A stretch of DNA of 51,616 nt from Geminocystis sp. M7585_C2015_104 (lineage in GTDB: Bacteria; Cyanobacteriota; Cyanobacteriia; Cyanobacteriales; Cyanobacteriaceae). The stretch spans positions 1-51,616 of the forward strand of contig DVEF01000038.1 of the NCBI GenBank assembly GCA_015295805.1, in the 5' to 3' direction. The position numbers and the translations under genes are program-made. Shown piece by piece: positions 19,106-28,700 of the stretch; within the stretch, counting starts at the first letter, position 1, and every line of letters begins with the position of its first letter. The notes beneath the pieces are model-generated. The model did not search any database and was not told where the DNA came from. It worked only from the letters and a program-made list of their open reading frames with translations.

Positions 19106-20602
19106 CTACATTCGTATTATCTCTTGACCACCAGCAAAGGCCACCAGGTTAATTTGTAAAGGGCCCGAAGCGTAGGTATTTTTGGCGGCCATAGTCCTAA
19201 TTTCTTCTATGGGTTGTGGGGATGAGCGCACTTTTTGGATAAAATCGACTAAGGATACAATAGAGCCATCCCCCACTATTATTTCCCCTAAAATCCCCTC
19301 TCTTCTGGCCCTGAATTGACTGACGGAAATCAAAAAATCTAATTTCTCCTGCAACTCCCCGTTTTTTAAGTCTTTTTCTTCAATGCTAATAGAGGCAATG
19401 GGCTGATTTTGTTTGTACACTAGTACATTGGGGGTGACGTCGGCGAAAACTCTAATTTTTTCTTCCCCCACCACATAATTTCCCGCCGATATTATCCTAA
19501 TCAAATATTGTCCTGGTGTCGCTATTTGCTCTTTTATTTGTTCCACCTGTGCCCTGGTAATTGTCACATATCTTTCCCTGGGAGGCTGATTGCCATTGCC
19601 ATAGCCTAGCATTCTCATCACCCCTCTATTTGCCTCGTTCAGAATCACATCTATTAGAGTTGTCAGATCACTGTTTTCCCTTGTGTCTACCATGGTAATA
19701 TTCAACACTTGCCCCTTAAGGATTGCTATTGGCCTTTCCCTCAATTCTTGATAGGTTTGATAGTACTGTTCCAAAATTTCCACCTCTTTTCTGTAAAAGG
19801 CTAGTTCCTTTTCTAGATTCTCTAGTTCTTTTTCCTTGACAGCTAAAAGCTTCTCATTCTCGTTAATTATTTTATCTATACTCGCTATTTTAGCATCTTT
19901 TTCCCTGATTTCTAACTCCAGTCTCCCCCTAATATTTTCCAGTTGCTTTAATTCCTTCGATAGCCGTTTTAGTTTGTACTCTTGTTGTCTTAGTGCTCTC
20001 TCCTTCTCCTCTATTTTCGCCTGTTGGAATAGCACCCTGCTCTCCTTCTTTTTCAGCTCATTGTTTTGTCTATCAATTAATATCTCCAGTTCCTCTTTTT
20101 GTTTTTTTAGCTTCTCTTGCTCACCAATAAGACGCTGTTTGTCTTTGAGAATACTGTCAATCTCTCTCTTGAGTTTTTTACTAGTATTCCTGTATTGGCT
20201 GATGGCATTTAAAGCTAAATTTACCTCCTTCTCTTTTGAGGCTAACTGTCGGGAGACTTTTTCCTGTTTTTTTTCGGCTTCCAACAGCTGGGATTCCACT
20301 CTATTTTTTTCCCGGATAACCCTGTCCAACTCTTTAGAAATTTGCCGCCGCTTCTTGAGAATTTCATCCAGTTCAAAAACCCCCTGACGAAGAGAGCCAC
20401 TAAGTCCAAATAATAGTAAAAGGGTGGTGGCAGAAATACAAACACCAGTAACAATAGTGACTAAAGTGGCAGTTTGTCTGGGGCGAAGATTAAAAATGGT
20501 GAGTCTGGCCTTCCCCACTTTTGTGCCAATTCTATCCCCTAAAGCGGCAATTAATCCTCCCAGTACTAAAATGGCAATGATTAGAATATAAGCGCTAGTC
20601 AT
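19106..20602 (-). CDS. DUF3084 domain protein: membrane-anchored coiled-coil protein
   Basis: A 498-residue conserved cyanobacterial protein of unknown function. It starts with a hydrophobic segment (MTSAYILIIAILVLGGLIAA), a short basic loop with NLRPRQTATL, and a second membrane segment (VTIVTGVCISATTLLLLFGL). A long Lys/Glu-rich coiled coil follows at about residues 80-280. The C-terminal globular part contains the family segment RPIAILKGQVLNITMVDTRE and VSQFRARREGILGEIIVGDG. The coiled coil is most likely cytoplasmic or periplasmic depending on the helical hairpin; I cannot decide. It lies 79 bp downstream of ntcA in the same direction and could be read through from it. Confidence 0.85.
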   Translation of the reverse strand: MTSAYILIIAILVLGGLIAALGDRIGTKVGKARLTIFNLRPRQTATLVTIVTGVCISATTLLLLFGLSGSLRQGVFELDEILKKRRQISKELDRVIREKNRVESQLLEAEKKQEKVSRQLASKEKEVNLALNAISQYRNTSKKLKREIDSILKDKQRLIGEQEKLKKQKEELEILIDRQNNELKKKESRVLFQQAKIEEKERALRQQEYKLKRLSKELKQLENIRGRLELEIREKDAKIASIDKIINENEKLLAVKEKELENLEKELAFYRKEVEILEQYYQTYQELRERPIAILKGQVLNITMVDTRENSDLTTLIDVILNEANRGVMRMLGYGNGNQPPRERYVTITRAQVEQIKEQIATPGQYLIRIISAGNYVVGEEKIRVFADVTPNVLVYKQNQPIASISIEEKDLKNGELQEKLDFLISVSQFRARREGILGEIIVGDGSIVSLVDFIQKVRSSPQPIEEIRTMAAKNTYASGPLQINLVAFAGGQEIIRM

Positions 20603-20681
20603 CTAGTTGTAAACAACTCCCCGATACCATAATTTGATAAAGTAAAACTGTAAGAGGATGTGGGGAGAAAAAAGGAGGAAA

Positions 20682-21359
20682 CTAGGCAAATTGTTGGCTC
20701 AAAGAAACAGGATCATGTACTGTAATTTTCTTCTTGTTAATGGAAATTAGATTCTGTTGTCTTAACTCCCCCAATAAACGGGTAACAGTAACGCGAGTAG
20801 AACCAATGGCCTCAGCAATAGCCTGATGGGATAACTTAAGATCGATTGTAACACCATCAGGACCCGGAACACCAAAATCCCTACAGAGAATCAACAGAAA
20901 ACTCACCAGCCTAGACGCCATGTCGCGGTGGGCCAGGGTTTCTATCATCATTTCCGTTTGTAGTATTCTAGACGAAAGGCCTTGTAACATCAAACGGGAT
21001 AACTCCGGATTTTCAGCCAAAGCCCGTTGAAATTGCTCCACCGGCACTGACAACAATTCTACCGGCGTAAAGGCCACCGCGTGATAAAAACGATCTGATT
21101 TTTGACCTGTAACAAGAGATAATACCCCAAAAATACTGTTCTCCCGCAACAAGGCAACGGTAATCTCCTCACCAGCCTCGTAAAGGCGAGACAGTTTTAC
21201 CGCGCCCTTGAGTAAAAAGTATACCCTTTCCGCTGGATCACCCGGGAAGAAAATCGTTTTTCCCCTCTCATACTTTTCCACTACGGGAGTATTATGAGGT
21301 GCACCAATTTGACGAAAAACTGAAGCCAAAGATTTTTCAGAGGAAAACGCAGATTGCAT
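20682..21359 (-). CDS. ntcA: Global nitrogen regulator NtcA
   Basis: The CRP/FNR-family activator that senses 2-oxoglutarate and, with PipX, controls nitrogen assimilation genes in cyanobacteria. At 225 residues it has the usual NtcA length. The effector domain includes the jelly-roll segment [20 protein letters not shown] and [13 protein letters not shown]. The long dimer helix is [20 protein letters not shown]. The DNA-binding helix-turn-helix is at about 177-200 ([20 protein letters not shown]), identical to the typical NtcA form. Its promoter region is a 123-bp spacer shared with the divergent fabI. I did not find a canonical GTA-N8-TAC autoregulatory site there. Translation starts at ATG with only a weak ribosome-binding site. 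Confidence 0.98.
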   Translation of the reverse strand: MQSAFSSEKSLASVFRQIGAPHNTPVVEKYERGKTIFFPGDPAERVYFLLKGAVKLSRLYEAGEEITVALLRENSIFGVLSLVTGQKSDRFYHAVAFTPVELLSVPVEQFQRALAENPELSRLMLQGLSSRILQTEMMIETLAHRDMASRLVSFLLILCRDFGVPGPDGVTIDLKLSHQAIAEAIGSTRVTVTRLLGELRQQNLISINKKKITVHDPVSLSQQFA

Positions 21360-21482
21360 AGGGGCAATAAACAGTAAAACTCTATTTATACAGGAAAATG
21401 ACCAATAGTTGTTTCTATAAGTGGATCAGTTTAGCGGATAATTATCATCACAATACAGAAAACTTGTGAGACAATCAAGAAT

Positions 21483-22274
21483 ATGTTGGACCTCACTGGA
21501 AAAAATGCCCTAATCACCGGTATAGCTAACAACAAATCCATTGCCTGGGGGATAGCACAACAGCTACACAAAGCAGGTGCTAACATAGGTGTCACCTACT
21601 TGCCTGATGAGAAAGGACGTTTGGAAAAGAAGGTGGGAGAATTAGTGCAACCTCTCAATCCCAGTCTTTTTCTACCCTGCAACGTCCAAGACGACGCCCA
21701 GATAGATGCCACCTTCGCCGCCGTTAGGGAAAAATGGGGTCATATAGATATTTTAATTCACTCCCTGGCCTTTGCCCACAAGGAAGACCTATCAGGGGAT
21801 TTTAGCAAAGTTTCCCGCACTGGTTTCCAAGTAGCCCTAGATGTAAGCACCTATTCTCTCATTCGTCTGGCACAAGCCGCTAAACCCCTTTTCCGTCCAG
21901 GTGGCAGTATTGTTACCCTCACCTATCTAGGCGGTGTTAGAGTTATCCCCAACTATAATATCATGGGAGTGGCCAAGGCGGCCCTGGAAATGAGTGTGCG
22001 TTATCTGGCAGCCGAATTTGGGCCACAAAACGTCAGAGTTAATGCCATTTCCGCCGGCCCTATTCGCACCCTTGCCTCCTCCGCCGTTGGTGGCATACTA
22101 GACATGATCCACCATGTAGAAAAAGTCGCACCCCTTCGTCGCACCGTTACTCAAATTGAAGTCGGTAATGCTGCCGCTTTCTTGTGTAGTGACCTGGCTA
22201 GTGGTATCACCGGACAGATTATCTACGTGGATGCCGGTTATGAGATTATGGGTATGACACCCCCCTCGTCTTAA
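21483..22274 (+). CDS. fabI: Enoyl-[acyl-carrier-protein] reductase (NADH)
   Basis: The last step of each fatty-acid elongation cycle: NAD(P)H-dependent reduction of trans-2-enoyl-ACP. It is a 263-residue short-chain dehydrogenase of the FabI class. The divergent nucleotide-binding loop GIANNKSIAWGIA replaces TGxxxGxG. The catalytic Y-x6-K is Y158...K165 (NYNIMGVAKAALE), with a second tyrosine at Y148 and the substrate-loop segment RVNAISAGPIRTLASSAVGG. It is divergent from ntcA and followed by a strong hairpin with T-run at 22291-22318. Confidence 0.97.
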   Translation: MLDLTGKNALITGIANNKSIAWGIAQQLHKAGANIGVTYLPDEKGRLEKKVGELVQPLNPSLFLPCNVQDDAQIDATFAAVREKWGHIDILIHSLAFAHKEDLSGDFSKVSRTGFQVALDVSTYSLIRLAQAAKPLFRPGGSIVTLTYLGGVRVIPNYNIMGVAKAALEMSVRYLAAEFGPQNVRVNAISAGPIRTLASSAVGGILDMIHHVEKVAPLRRTVTQIEVGNAAAFLCSDLASGITGQIIYVDAGYEIMGMTPPSS

Positions 22275-22290
22275 CTTCTACCCCTGCTAG

Positions 22291-22318
22291 ATTCCCCCGG
22301 GAAGGGGGGCAATTTTTC
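22291..22318 (+). terminator. Rho-independent terminator of fabI
   Basis: Seventeen bases after the fabI stop, a TCCCCC/GGGGGG stem (22293-22309) with a short GGGAA loop is followed by CAATTTTT. GC-rich stem plus T-run is the classical form. Confidence 0.75.
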
Positions 22319-22470
22319 CCGTTTGGTAATTTTCCACACAAATAGGCTCATTTACTCTTGTTTTTTTCTTTCAAAATCCCCCTTAATTTGTTATAATTGC
22401 TATCCTAAGGTAGGTGACTATTTGACGACTTTGTCGTAATTAAACCCCTAACACTGGAACACAAAACAAC

Positions 22471-24819
22471 ATGGAATCTGAGCTGGGTTTCCTGGGACAT
22501 CTTAATCCATCCCAAAAAAAGGCAGTAGAACATTTTTGTGGACCATTGCTAGTAGTAGCAGGAGCCGGCTCTGGCAAAACTAGAGCCCTTACCTATAGGA
22601 TAGCCAATCTCATTTTAAAACATAAGGTTGAACCAGAAAAAATTCTGGCTGTCACTTTTACTAATAAGGCAGCCAGGGAAATGAAGGAGAGAATCGAGAG
22701 GATTTTTGCTGAAAAAATAGCCCAAGAAAAATATGGCAATAGGTGGGAGCTTTTGGGGGAATTAGAACAAAAAACTATCCTGTCTCGAGTATACAACCGG
22801 CTAACTAAAGATTTGTGGATTGGCACCTTCCATAGTATTTGTGCAAGGATACTACGGCTTGATATAAACGAGTACAAGGACGAAAGGGGCAGGGTTTGGA
22901 ATAAAAACTTCACTATCCTCGACGAGGAAGATTCCCAAAAACTACTAAACCAAATTGTTACTAAAAAACTAAATCTGGATGAAAAAAAATTTGATCCACG
23001 TACTGTCCGTTATCAGATAAGCAAAGCTAAAAACCTAGGGTTATCTCCAAGAGAGTACCTGAAAGAATATCCAGAATACAAGGGAAGGGTAATAGCAGAG
23101 GTATATGAAAATTATCAGGATGAGTTGGCTAAAAATAATGCCCTGGATTTCGACGACCTAATTCTAGTAACTGTAAAACTATTTCAGCAAAATGAGTCCA
23201 TTTTAGGCTATTGGCATCAACAATTTAGACACATACTAGTAGACGAATATCAGGATACTAACAGAATTCAGTATGAGTTAATTAGGCTTCTGGTTACCAA
23301 TAACGAGTCCAATAAAAACAACTGGAATTGGGAAAATCGCTCACTATTCGTGGTAGGAGATGCAGATCAGTCTATCTATTCCTTCCGCATGGCAGACTTT
23401 AAAATACTGCTTTCATTCCAAGAAGACTTTGGGGATAATCTCCCAGATGATGAAACAAAAACAATGATAAAATTGGAGGAAAATTACCGCTCCAGAGAAA
23501 ATATACTCCAGGCGGCAAACGTGTTAATTGAACACAACAAACAGCGAATAGACAAAGTGTTAAAACCCACCAGAGGCGCGGGAGAAGACATCTATCTTTA
23601 TGAGGCAGAAAACGAGAAGGATGAGGCAATATTCGTCTCCAGACAGATTCAACAACTGGTAAGAGAAAATGAAGAGTTGAATTGGGGAGACTTTGCTATT
23701 CTCTACAGAATAAACTCCCAGAGTAGAGCCTTTGAAGAGGAGTTAATAAAAAGAAATATACCCTACCAGGTTGTGGGGGGATTAAAATTCTACGAGAGAA
23801 TGGAAATCAAGGATGCATTAGCCTATCTAAAAGTAATTGTCAACCCGGCAGATAGTATTAGTCTTCTGCGGATAATCAACAAACCAAAAAGAGGAATTGG
23901 TGACACCACTATCGATAACCTCCTAACAGCATCCAGGGAGTTGGGTATCCCCCTTTGGGAAATCATCACTGACACTACTACGGTTAACAATATAGCCGGC
24001 AGAGCAGCCAAAAGCATATTGGCCTTCACCCAATTGATCACCTCCTGTCAGGAAATGTTGGCAGATGGCGTGCCGGCAGTGGAAATACTACACTATGTCC
24101 TAACAGAATCCGGTTACTATCGGGATTTACAAGAAAAAAACACCGATGAGGCAGAAAACCGACTACAAAACCTACAAGAATTGGCAGCGGCTATGTCACA
24201 ATTTGCCGCAGAGAATGAAGATTCCAGTCTACAAGCCTTCTTGAATAACGCCTCTTTAGCCGGCGATTTAGATAAACCACAAGACGGCAAGGCAGTATCC
24301 CTGATGACTCTCCATGCCGCCAAAGGGCTCGAATTCCCCATCGTCTTTTTGGTAGGATTAGAACAGGGATTATTCCCCCATCATCGTAGTTTAAAAGATC
24401 CCCTTTCCCTAGAAGAAGAAAGAAGACTGTGCTACGTAGGTATTACAAGAGCCAAAGAACAGTTGTTTTTAAGCTATGCTAGACAGAGAAATTCCTGGGG
24501 TAGCGTCGACAACTGTATGCCTTCCCAATTTTTAGATGAGTTACCGCCGGATTTGATAATCAAAGACATACCCAATATTCTCCGATACACCCCCCCCACT
24601 GTGACATCCCCAAAGAAAACGGAATTTCCCATCACTTGGCAAAAGGGAGATAGGGTTTTCCATCCCACCCTCGGCGAGGGGATTGTAACACATTTGTTAG
24701 ATCTGGGAAATAAGAATACCCTGGTAGTACAGTTTCCCTCCGGCAGGAAAATTATCAACCCCAATCACAGCAAGTTAGAAAAAATACCCTCCGGGGGGAT
24801 TGTGGGGGATAGGATTTAG
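22471..24819 (+). CDS. pcrA: UvrD/PcrA-type ATP-dependent 3'-5' DNA helicase
   Basis: A superfamily 1A helicase of 782 residues, acting in repair, replication restart and removal of proteins from DNA. All motifs are present in order: Q motif region LNPSQKKAVEHF, Walker A GAGSGKT at 31-37, Ia AVTFTNKAAREMKERI, Walker B VDEYQDTN, III VGDADQSIYSFRMAD, IV LEENYRS, V VSLMTLHAAKGLEFPIVFLV and VI CYVGITRAKEQLFLSYA. A C-terminal Tudor-like tail (WQKGDRVFHPTLGEGIVTHL) is typical of PcrA/UvrD and absent from Rep. A TATAAT at 22392-22397 in the 150-bp upstream spacer is a likely -10 element. I cannot separate PcrA from UvrD nomenclature by eye. Confidence 0.94.
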   Translation: MESELGFLGHLNPSQKKAVEHFCGPLLVVAGAGSGKTRALTYRIANLILKHKVEPEKILAVTFTNKAAREMKERIERIFAEKIAQEKYGNRWELLGELEQKTILSRVYNRLTKDLWIGTFHSICARILRLDINEYKDERGRVWNKNFTILDEEDSQKLLNQIVTKKLNLDEKKFDPRTVRYQISKAKNLGLSPREYLKEYPEYKGRVIAEVYENYQDELAKNNALDFDDLILVTVKLFQQNESILGYWHQQFRHILVDEYQDTNRIQYELIRLLVTNNESNKNNWNWENRSLFVVGDADQSIYSFRMADFKILLSFQEDFGDNLPDDETKTMIKLEENYRSRENILQAANVLIEHNKQRIDKVLKPTRGAGEDIYLYEAENEKDEAIFVSRQIQQLVRENEELNWGDFAILYRINSQSRAFEEELIKRNIPYQVVGGLKFYERMEIKDALAYLKVIVNPADSISLLRIINKPKRGIGDTTIDNLLTASRELGIPLWEIITDTTTVNNIAGRAAKSILAFTQLITSCQEMLADGVPAVEILHYVLTESGYYRDLQEKNTDEAENRLQNLQELAAAMSQFAAENEDSSLQAFLNNASLAGDLDKPQDGKAVSLMTLHAAKGLEFPIVFLVGLEQGLFPHHRSLKDPLSLEEERRLCYVGITRAKEQLFLSYARQRNSWGSVDNCMPSQFLDELPPDLIIKDIPNILRYTPPTVTSPKKTEFPITWQKGDRVFHPTLGEGIVTHLLDLGNKNTLVVQFPSGRKIINPNHSKLEKIPSGGIVGDRI

Positions 24820-24944
24820 GGGGTAGGATGTAAGGGGTGGGGGGCCTATGATATTATAGGATATGATTATAAGCCCGTATCATGTTATCCGTATGATGTT
24901 ATAATGTCTGCCGGGGGGTAGACTGGCAAAAAATCCAGAAAGCA

Positions 24945-25949
24945 ATGAAATCCAACTCGCAATCCCAACAAGCCAAGACTTTGGTAAAACCATGGTGGAA
25001 TCGCCCTCTATTTGGTAGTGTCAGTCTGGTGGAGAGGATTTGGGGTTTTTTCCACCGCCAGCCGTTGCCTGAATTAGCATTGTCTCTCCATGATACCGAG
25101 TTGCAGGCTCTGGCGGATATTGAACCTAGCATCAGGATGTTGGACAATGAACAGTATACCCCCGAATTTCTCTTCTACATGCGGATTAGACGTAAGATAG
25201 AGTCTAACCTAGACGATTATAAAGGACTAAAAAACTTTGTTAATATTTTTAGCTTTATCCTAAAACACCTCAATCACTTTCGCACAATCAGACGAGTTGA
25301 ATTAGATTTTCAGGGGAAAACACAAACAGAGTTGTACAATTTTATTGGAGAACAATTGGACATTGTAGCCGATCCCGCTTTGTTTCGTCAAGTGGCTTTG
25401 CCGGAGATAGAAAAATTACTAGATATTATCCGCAATGAGCCCACCAAAAATGCCCTTTTGGCTTACAAAATTGCCCTAGAAAAAATCACCGAGGAGCCAA
25501 TAGGTTTACATCTTTTATCTCTTTTCAAGGAGTACAATTGGCCTGATTTTTCCATCTTTGCTACCCTAGGTGAAATTCTTAACAGGCTGAAAAAACAGGA
25601 TTTACAGAATCTTAAAGCCCTGGTGTTAGTGGCCAAAGTGTATTATGAACAACTAGCTAAAATTGGTCAGATAATTGGAATACCTTCGGATGATAGTCAG
25701 GTAATTATCTATGCGAAAATAATCCAGTATATCGCCTTGTCTAACCGTTATGAAAATCTAGTTTATCGCTTTGAACAATTGTTGGAAGGTTTGAGGAAAT
25801 GGAAAAGACACTACGACACTCTTCTGGAAATTAGAGGGGAATACCCTTCACATAAGTACAAACTCCCCCCCTCTTTCTCCCAACCCATCCCCGGCGAGAA
25901 TATCTACATAAAATACCAAGAGTTTGTCACGGCATACAAGCCAATATAA
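24945..25949 (+). CDS. Hypothetical protein, 334 residues, helical and soluble
   Basis: I do not recognise the family. The protein has no signal peptide or membrane segment. It opens with a polar stretch followed by WWNRPLFGSVSLVERIWGFF, and the rest is rich in Leu, Ile, Glu and Lys with helical periodicity (for example KNFVNIFSFILKHLNHF and VEKL-type repeats). There are no cysteine pairs, nucleotide loops or obvious catalytic clusters. Codon use and composition match its neighbours, so it looks like an ordinary, expressed, lineage-conserved gene. A TATAAT lies at 24900-24905, about 40 bases before the ATG, next to an imperfect GGATA...TATCC hairpin. It ends 4 bp before the end of the convergent cruP-like gene. 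Confidence 0.65.
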   Translation: MKSNSQSQQAKTLVKPWWNRPLFGSVSLVERIWGFFHRQPLPELALSLHDTELQALADIEPSIRMLDNEQYTPEFLFYMRIRRKIESNLDDYKGLKNFVNIFSFILKHLNHFRTIRRVELDFQGKTQTELYNFIGEQLDIVADPALFRQVALPEIEKLLDIIRNEPTKNALLAYKIALEKITEEPIGLHLLSLFKEYNWPDFSIFATLGEILNRLKKQDLQNLKALVLVAKVYYEQLAKIGQIIGIPSDDSQVIIYAKIIQYIALSNRYENLVYRFEQLLEGLRKWKRHYDTLLEIRGEYPSHKYKLPPSFSQPIPGENIYIKYQEFVTAYKPI

Positions 25950-25953
25950 CACC

Positions 25954-27471
25954 TCAAGCCATACCTGAGCCATACTGCCACATGTCTAGATAACGCTGCC
26001 AGTAATATCTGGCGTGGGGAGGTAGGTATGTTGTCAAAGGTTTTAGGGATAAAGCAAGGGGATACAAGCCGGTATAAATGCCCAAGTTAAGGTAATGTTT
26101 TAGCCAGTCTAACAGTGTAGGAAAATCCGGCAGTAGAGGCAAAACGAGACGAATATCTACCTGGGGCAAGGTTTTGGTTAAACCGGCAAACTGTATCACA
26201 TCTTGTAAAAAGGGTTTTAATACCTCTTCTCCCATGTTATCCATTACCTGAAATACTGCACTCATTAACTGGTTGATTTCATTGCCAGAAACTTGTTTGT
26301 TGTCGGCTACCATCATGGTTTTTTGAAATAGCCAAGTCACAGAAAGGTTGGGTTGATAAGGTTGGATTAAGGCTAAATCCTGGCGAGAAAGATAATCCCC
26401 TTGCAAAGCCTCATCAATGGCAGCAGTTAGACGGGGAAGATGACGCAACATGGCGGCAAAACCCCCAAAACTCACCGGCGACTGCATGCCACTACTATCC
26501 CCCACTGCTATTATCCTATCCCATGGCATTTGTAAAGGACTTTGGTAGTAGGCAGGGAAGAAACCAAACAAAAATCTTTTAAATTCAATTTCCTCTAAGG
26601 CGACATTCTGATACTCCGGCAATAGACGAAGATACTCCCCCATTAACTCTCTGAGACTTATTCTTTCCGGTTTGGCATCGGTGTAGGTAAATAAGTATGT
26701 AGTACGTCCATCCTTTGCCGGAAACGCCTCCCAAAAATACTGGTATTGGTTAATAATCGGCGTGAAGGTATAAATCAAGTCGCCAGTATCATTTTCCCTA
26801 AACCCCTTTCCACAACTGCCTACTACCAGACATACTCCCCCTGGTTTTTGATTTTTCCTCACTTGTTTTACTATAGGGGAGAAATGTCCCATACAGTCAA
26901 TTAACAGTCTACAGGTGAGGGTTTGGCCATTGGTTTTTACTCTCACTCCCTTTTTCCCGATTATGGCATCTTCAAAGCTGCTATTTTCCACAACAACTCC
27001 CCCCAATTGCCTAAATCTTTCCTGAGTCTTTGCTATTAATATTCTTGGGCTTACTCCTATGTTTAAAACATCTCTTACCCACAGTTGGTAACCCCTATAA
27101 AAGCCGATTCTCGCCGGATTATACTCGGTGAAAATTGCCTCTTGTAAAGAGCTTTCGGGGAGAATATCCAAATTTAACAGAGTGTTTAACTCTTTTCTAG
27201 AAATGTTCCATTCTTGTTCCCTCCCTTGTAATATACCCTTCTCTAAAACCGCCACCCTATGCCCTCTCATCTGCAAAGCAGTAGCCAGAAAAATGCCCAA
27301 ATTACCCCCACAAATGATTACATCATAATCGTTATCTTCTGGGAGAATATCTCCGGTATTAACTACTTGTTTTGGTTGAGAATTGTCCCTCCTAAATTCC
27401 TCCCAAAGGCAATCTGCGATAGATAGTGCTTTTTCTGTTTCTTCGGGGAGTTTTATATTTTTAAATGACAT
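25954..27471 (-). CDS. CruP-like FAD-dependent lycopene cyclase family protein
   Basis: A flavoprotein of about 505 residues in the CruA/CruP branch of lycopene-cyclase-like enzymes. The FAD Rossmann loop is YDVIICGGNLGIFLATAL followed by MRGHRVAVLEKG, then the branch signature GREQEWNISRKELNTLL. Further FAD contacts are LLIDCMGHFSPIV and RIIAVGDSSGMQSPVSFGGF. The length fits CruP better than the longer CruA. CruA converts lycopene to gamma- or beta-carotene; CruP's in vivo role is debated and has been linked to limiting oxidative damage. I start it at ATG 27471, as the upstream in-frame codons at 27477 and 27483 are GTG. It is divergent from the pentapeptide-repeat gene. Confidence 0.7.
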   Translation of the reverse strand: MSFKNIKLPEETEKALSIADCLWEEFRRDNSQPKQVVNTGDILPEDNDYDVIICGGNLGIFLATALQMRGHRVAVLEKGILQGREQEWNISRKELNTLLNLDILPESSLQEAIFTEYNPARIGFYRGYQLWVRDVLNIGVSPRILIAKTQERFRQLGGVVVENSSFEDAIIGKKGVRVKTNGQTLTCRLLIDCMGHFSPIVKQVRKNQKPGGVCLVVGSCGKGFRENDTGDLIYTFTPIINQYQYFWEAFPAKDGRTTYLFTYTDAKPERISLRELMGEYLRLLPEYQNVALEEIEFKRFLFGFFPAYYQSPLQMPWDRIIAVGDSSGMQSPVSFGGFAAMLRHLPRLTAAIDEALQGDYLSRQDLALIQPYQPNLSVTWLFQKTMMVADNKQVSGNEINQLMSAVFQVMDNMGEEVLKPFLQDVIQFAGLTKTLPQVDIRLVLPLLPDFPTLLDWLKHYLNLGIYTGLYPLALSLKPLTTYLPPHARYYWQRYLDMWQYGSGMA

Positions 27472-27552
27472 ACACACTGACACTCCAATTACAATCTAGC
27501 AAGGAAAATTTAGTATATTAGTTGTATAGGATAGCGAATTACAAAAACTTCT

Positions 27553-28659
27553 ATGAGTGAAATGGAGTCTCTGAGAAAGGAAGCATTGTCGTTGAACACA
27601 CTACCCCAGGAAATTATATCCAAACCCCAGACGCCAAAGGAGATTGTTTGCCAACTGCTTCAAAAAAACCCCAATCTGATTGTCGGTGTTGGGGATGAAG
27701 TCATAGAAGAAATATTAACCCATTGTGATTGTCTCCCCCAAGAGATTTTCCCTGTACTATTCAAGTATAAACCGGTCTTGATATTAAAGGCCGAGAGGGT
27801 GAGGATATGGAATAATCTAAAGAGGAGGAAAAGAAGACTGAAAATAAATCTTTCTGGTGTCTTGTTGGAGTATAAAAATCTGGCTGGTGTCGACTTGAGG
27901 GATGTCAACCTGACAGATGCGGTTTTGCGGGGTGTTAGTCTCAAAAAGGCAGATTTAAGAGGCGCCAATCTTACTGATGCAGATTTAACTGGTGCTTCCC
28001 TTGCTGGAGTTAAACTGACTAATGCCCGTTACTCTTATAAGACACAATGGCCGGCCGATTTTAATTATACAACATGTGGTGCCATAGGACCCTATGCCTG
28101 TCTGAGGGGGGTAAACCTCAGGGGAAGGGATTTGACAACAGTAGACTTGTGGAGGGCGGATTTAACTGGTGCTTGCCTCATTGGTGCTGATTTAAGTTAT
28201 GCTAATCTGAGCGAGGCTATCCTCACTGGTGCTATCCTTGACGGAGCCTCTTTACAGGGGGCCAATTTACGCTATGCTAATTGTGAGCGTGCCAGTTTTA
28301 AGGGGGCTAATTTACAACAAGCCGACTTAGAGCATTGTAACCTAAAAAATGCCGATTTTAGTCAGGCCGACCTGTCAAAAATTCGTGCTAGGGATAGTGA
28401 TTGGCGGGGTGGTTGTCTGCGAAATGCCAATTTGGAAGAGGCAGATTTGACCAATGCTAGATTACAGGGAGCACATATAATAAATACTTGTTTTTGGGAT
28501 GCGGATTTGTGGGATGCCGACTTCAAGGATGCAATTTTGCGGGGTGTTTCCTTCCGTGGGGCTAAACTAGAATATGCTGATTTTACAGGTGCTTATTGTT
28601 ATGACACCAGTTTTGAGGATGCCACTTTAAGACATACTCTTCTCCCCGACGACTTTTAG
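27553..28659 (+). CDS. Pentapeptide-repeat protein
   Basis: A 368-residue protein with a non-repetitive N-terminal domain (about 1-105) and a long run of A(D/N)LXX pentapeptides from about 106 to the end, predicted to form a right-handed quadrilateral beta-helix. The repeats, for example DLRGANLTDADLTGASLAGV, are interrupted once near residues 155-190 by the segment YSYKTQWPADFN...GAIGPYA, a pattern common in cyanobacterial pentapeptide proteins. No signal peptide or membrane helix is seen, so it is probably cytoplasmic. Function is unknown for most such proteins. The MFS gene follows 41 bp later on the same strand and may be co-transcribed. Confidence 0.88.
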   Translation: MSEMESLRKEALSLNTLPQEIISKPQTPKEIVCQLLQKNPNLIVGVGDEVIEEILTHCDCLPQEIFPVLFKYKPVLILKAERVRIWNNLKRRKRRLKINLSGVLLEYKNLAGVDLRDVNLTDAVLRGVSLKKADLRGANLTDADLTGASLAGVKLTNARYSYKTQWPADFNYTTCGAIGPYACLRGVNLRGRDLTTVDLWRADLTGACLIGADLSYANLSEAILTGAILDGASLQGANLRYANCERASFKGANLQQADLEHCNLKNADFSQADLSKIRARDSDWRGGCLRNANLEEADLTNARLQGAHIINTCFWDADLWDADFKDAILRGVSFRGAKLEYADFTGAYCYDTSFEDATLRHTLLPDDF

Positions 28660-28700
28660 ATGTTATTCTATGTTTGGCATAACTCTTTTTCTTTCCCTAC

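Noticed and set aside
21360-21482. Possible NtcA site upstream of ntcA
   Set aside because: The only GTA...TAC pair visible has 12 bases between the half-sites instead of 8, so it does not match GTA-N8-TAC.
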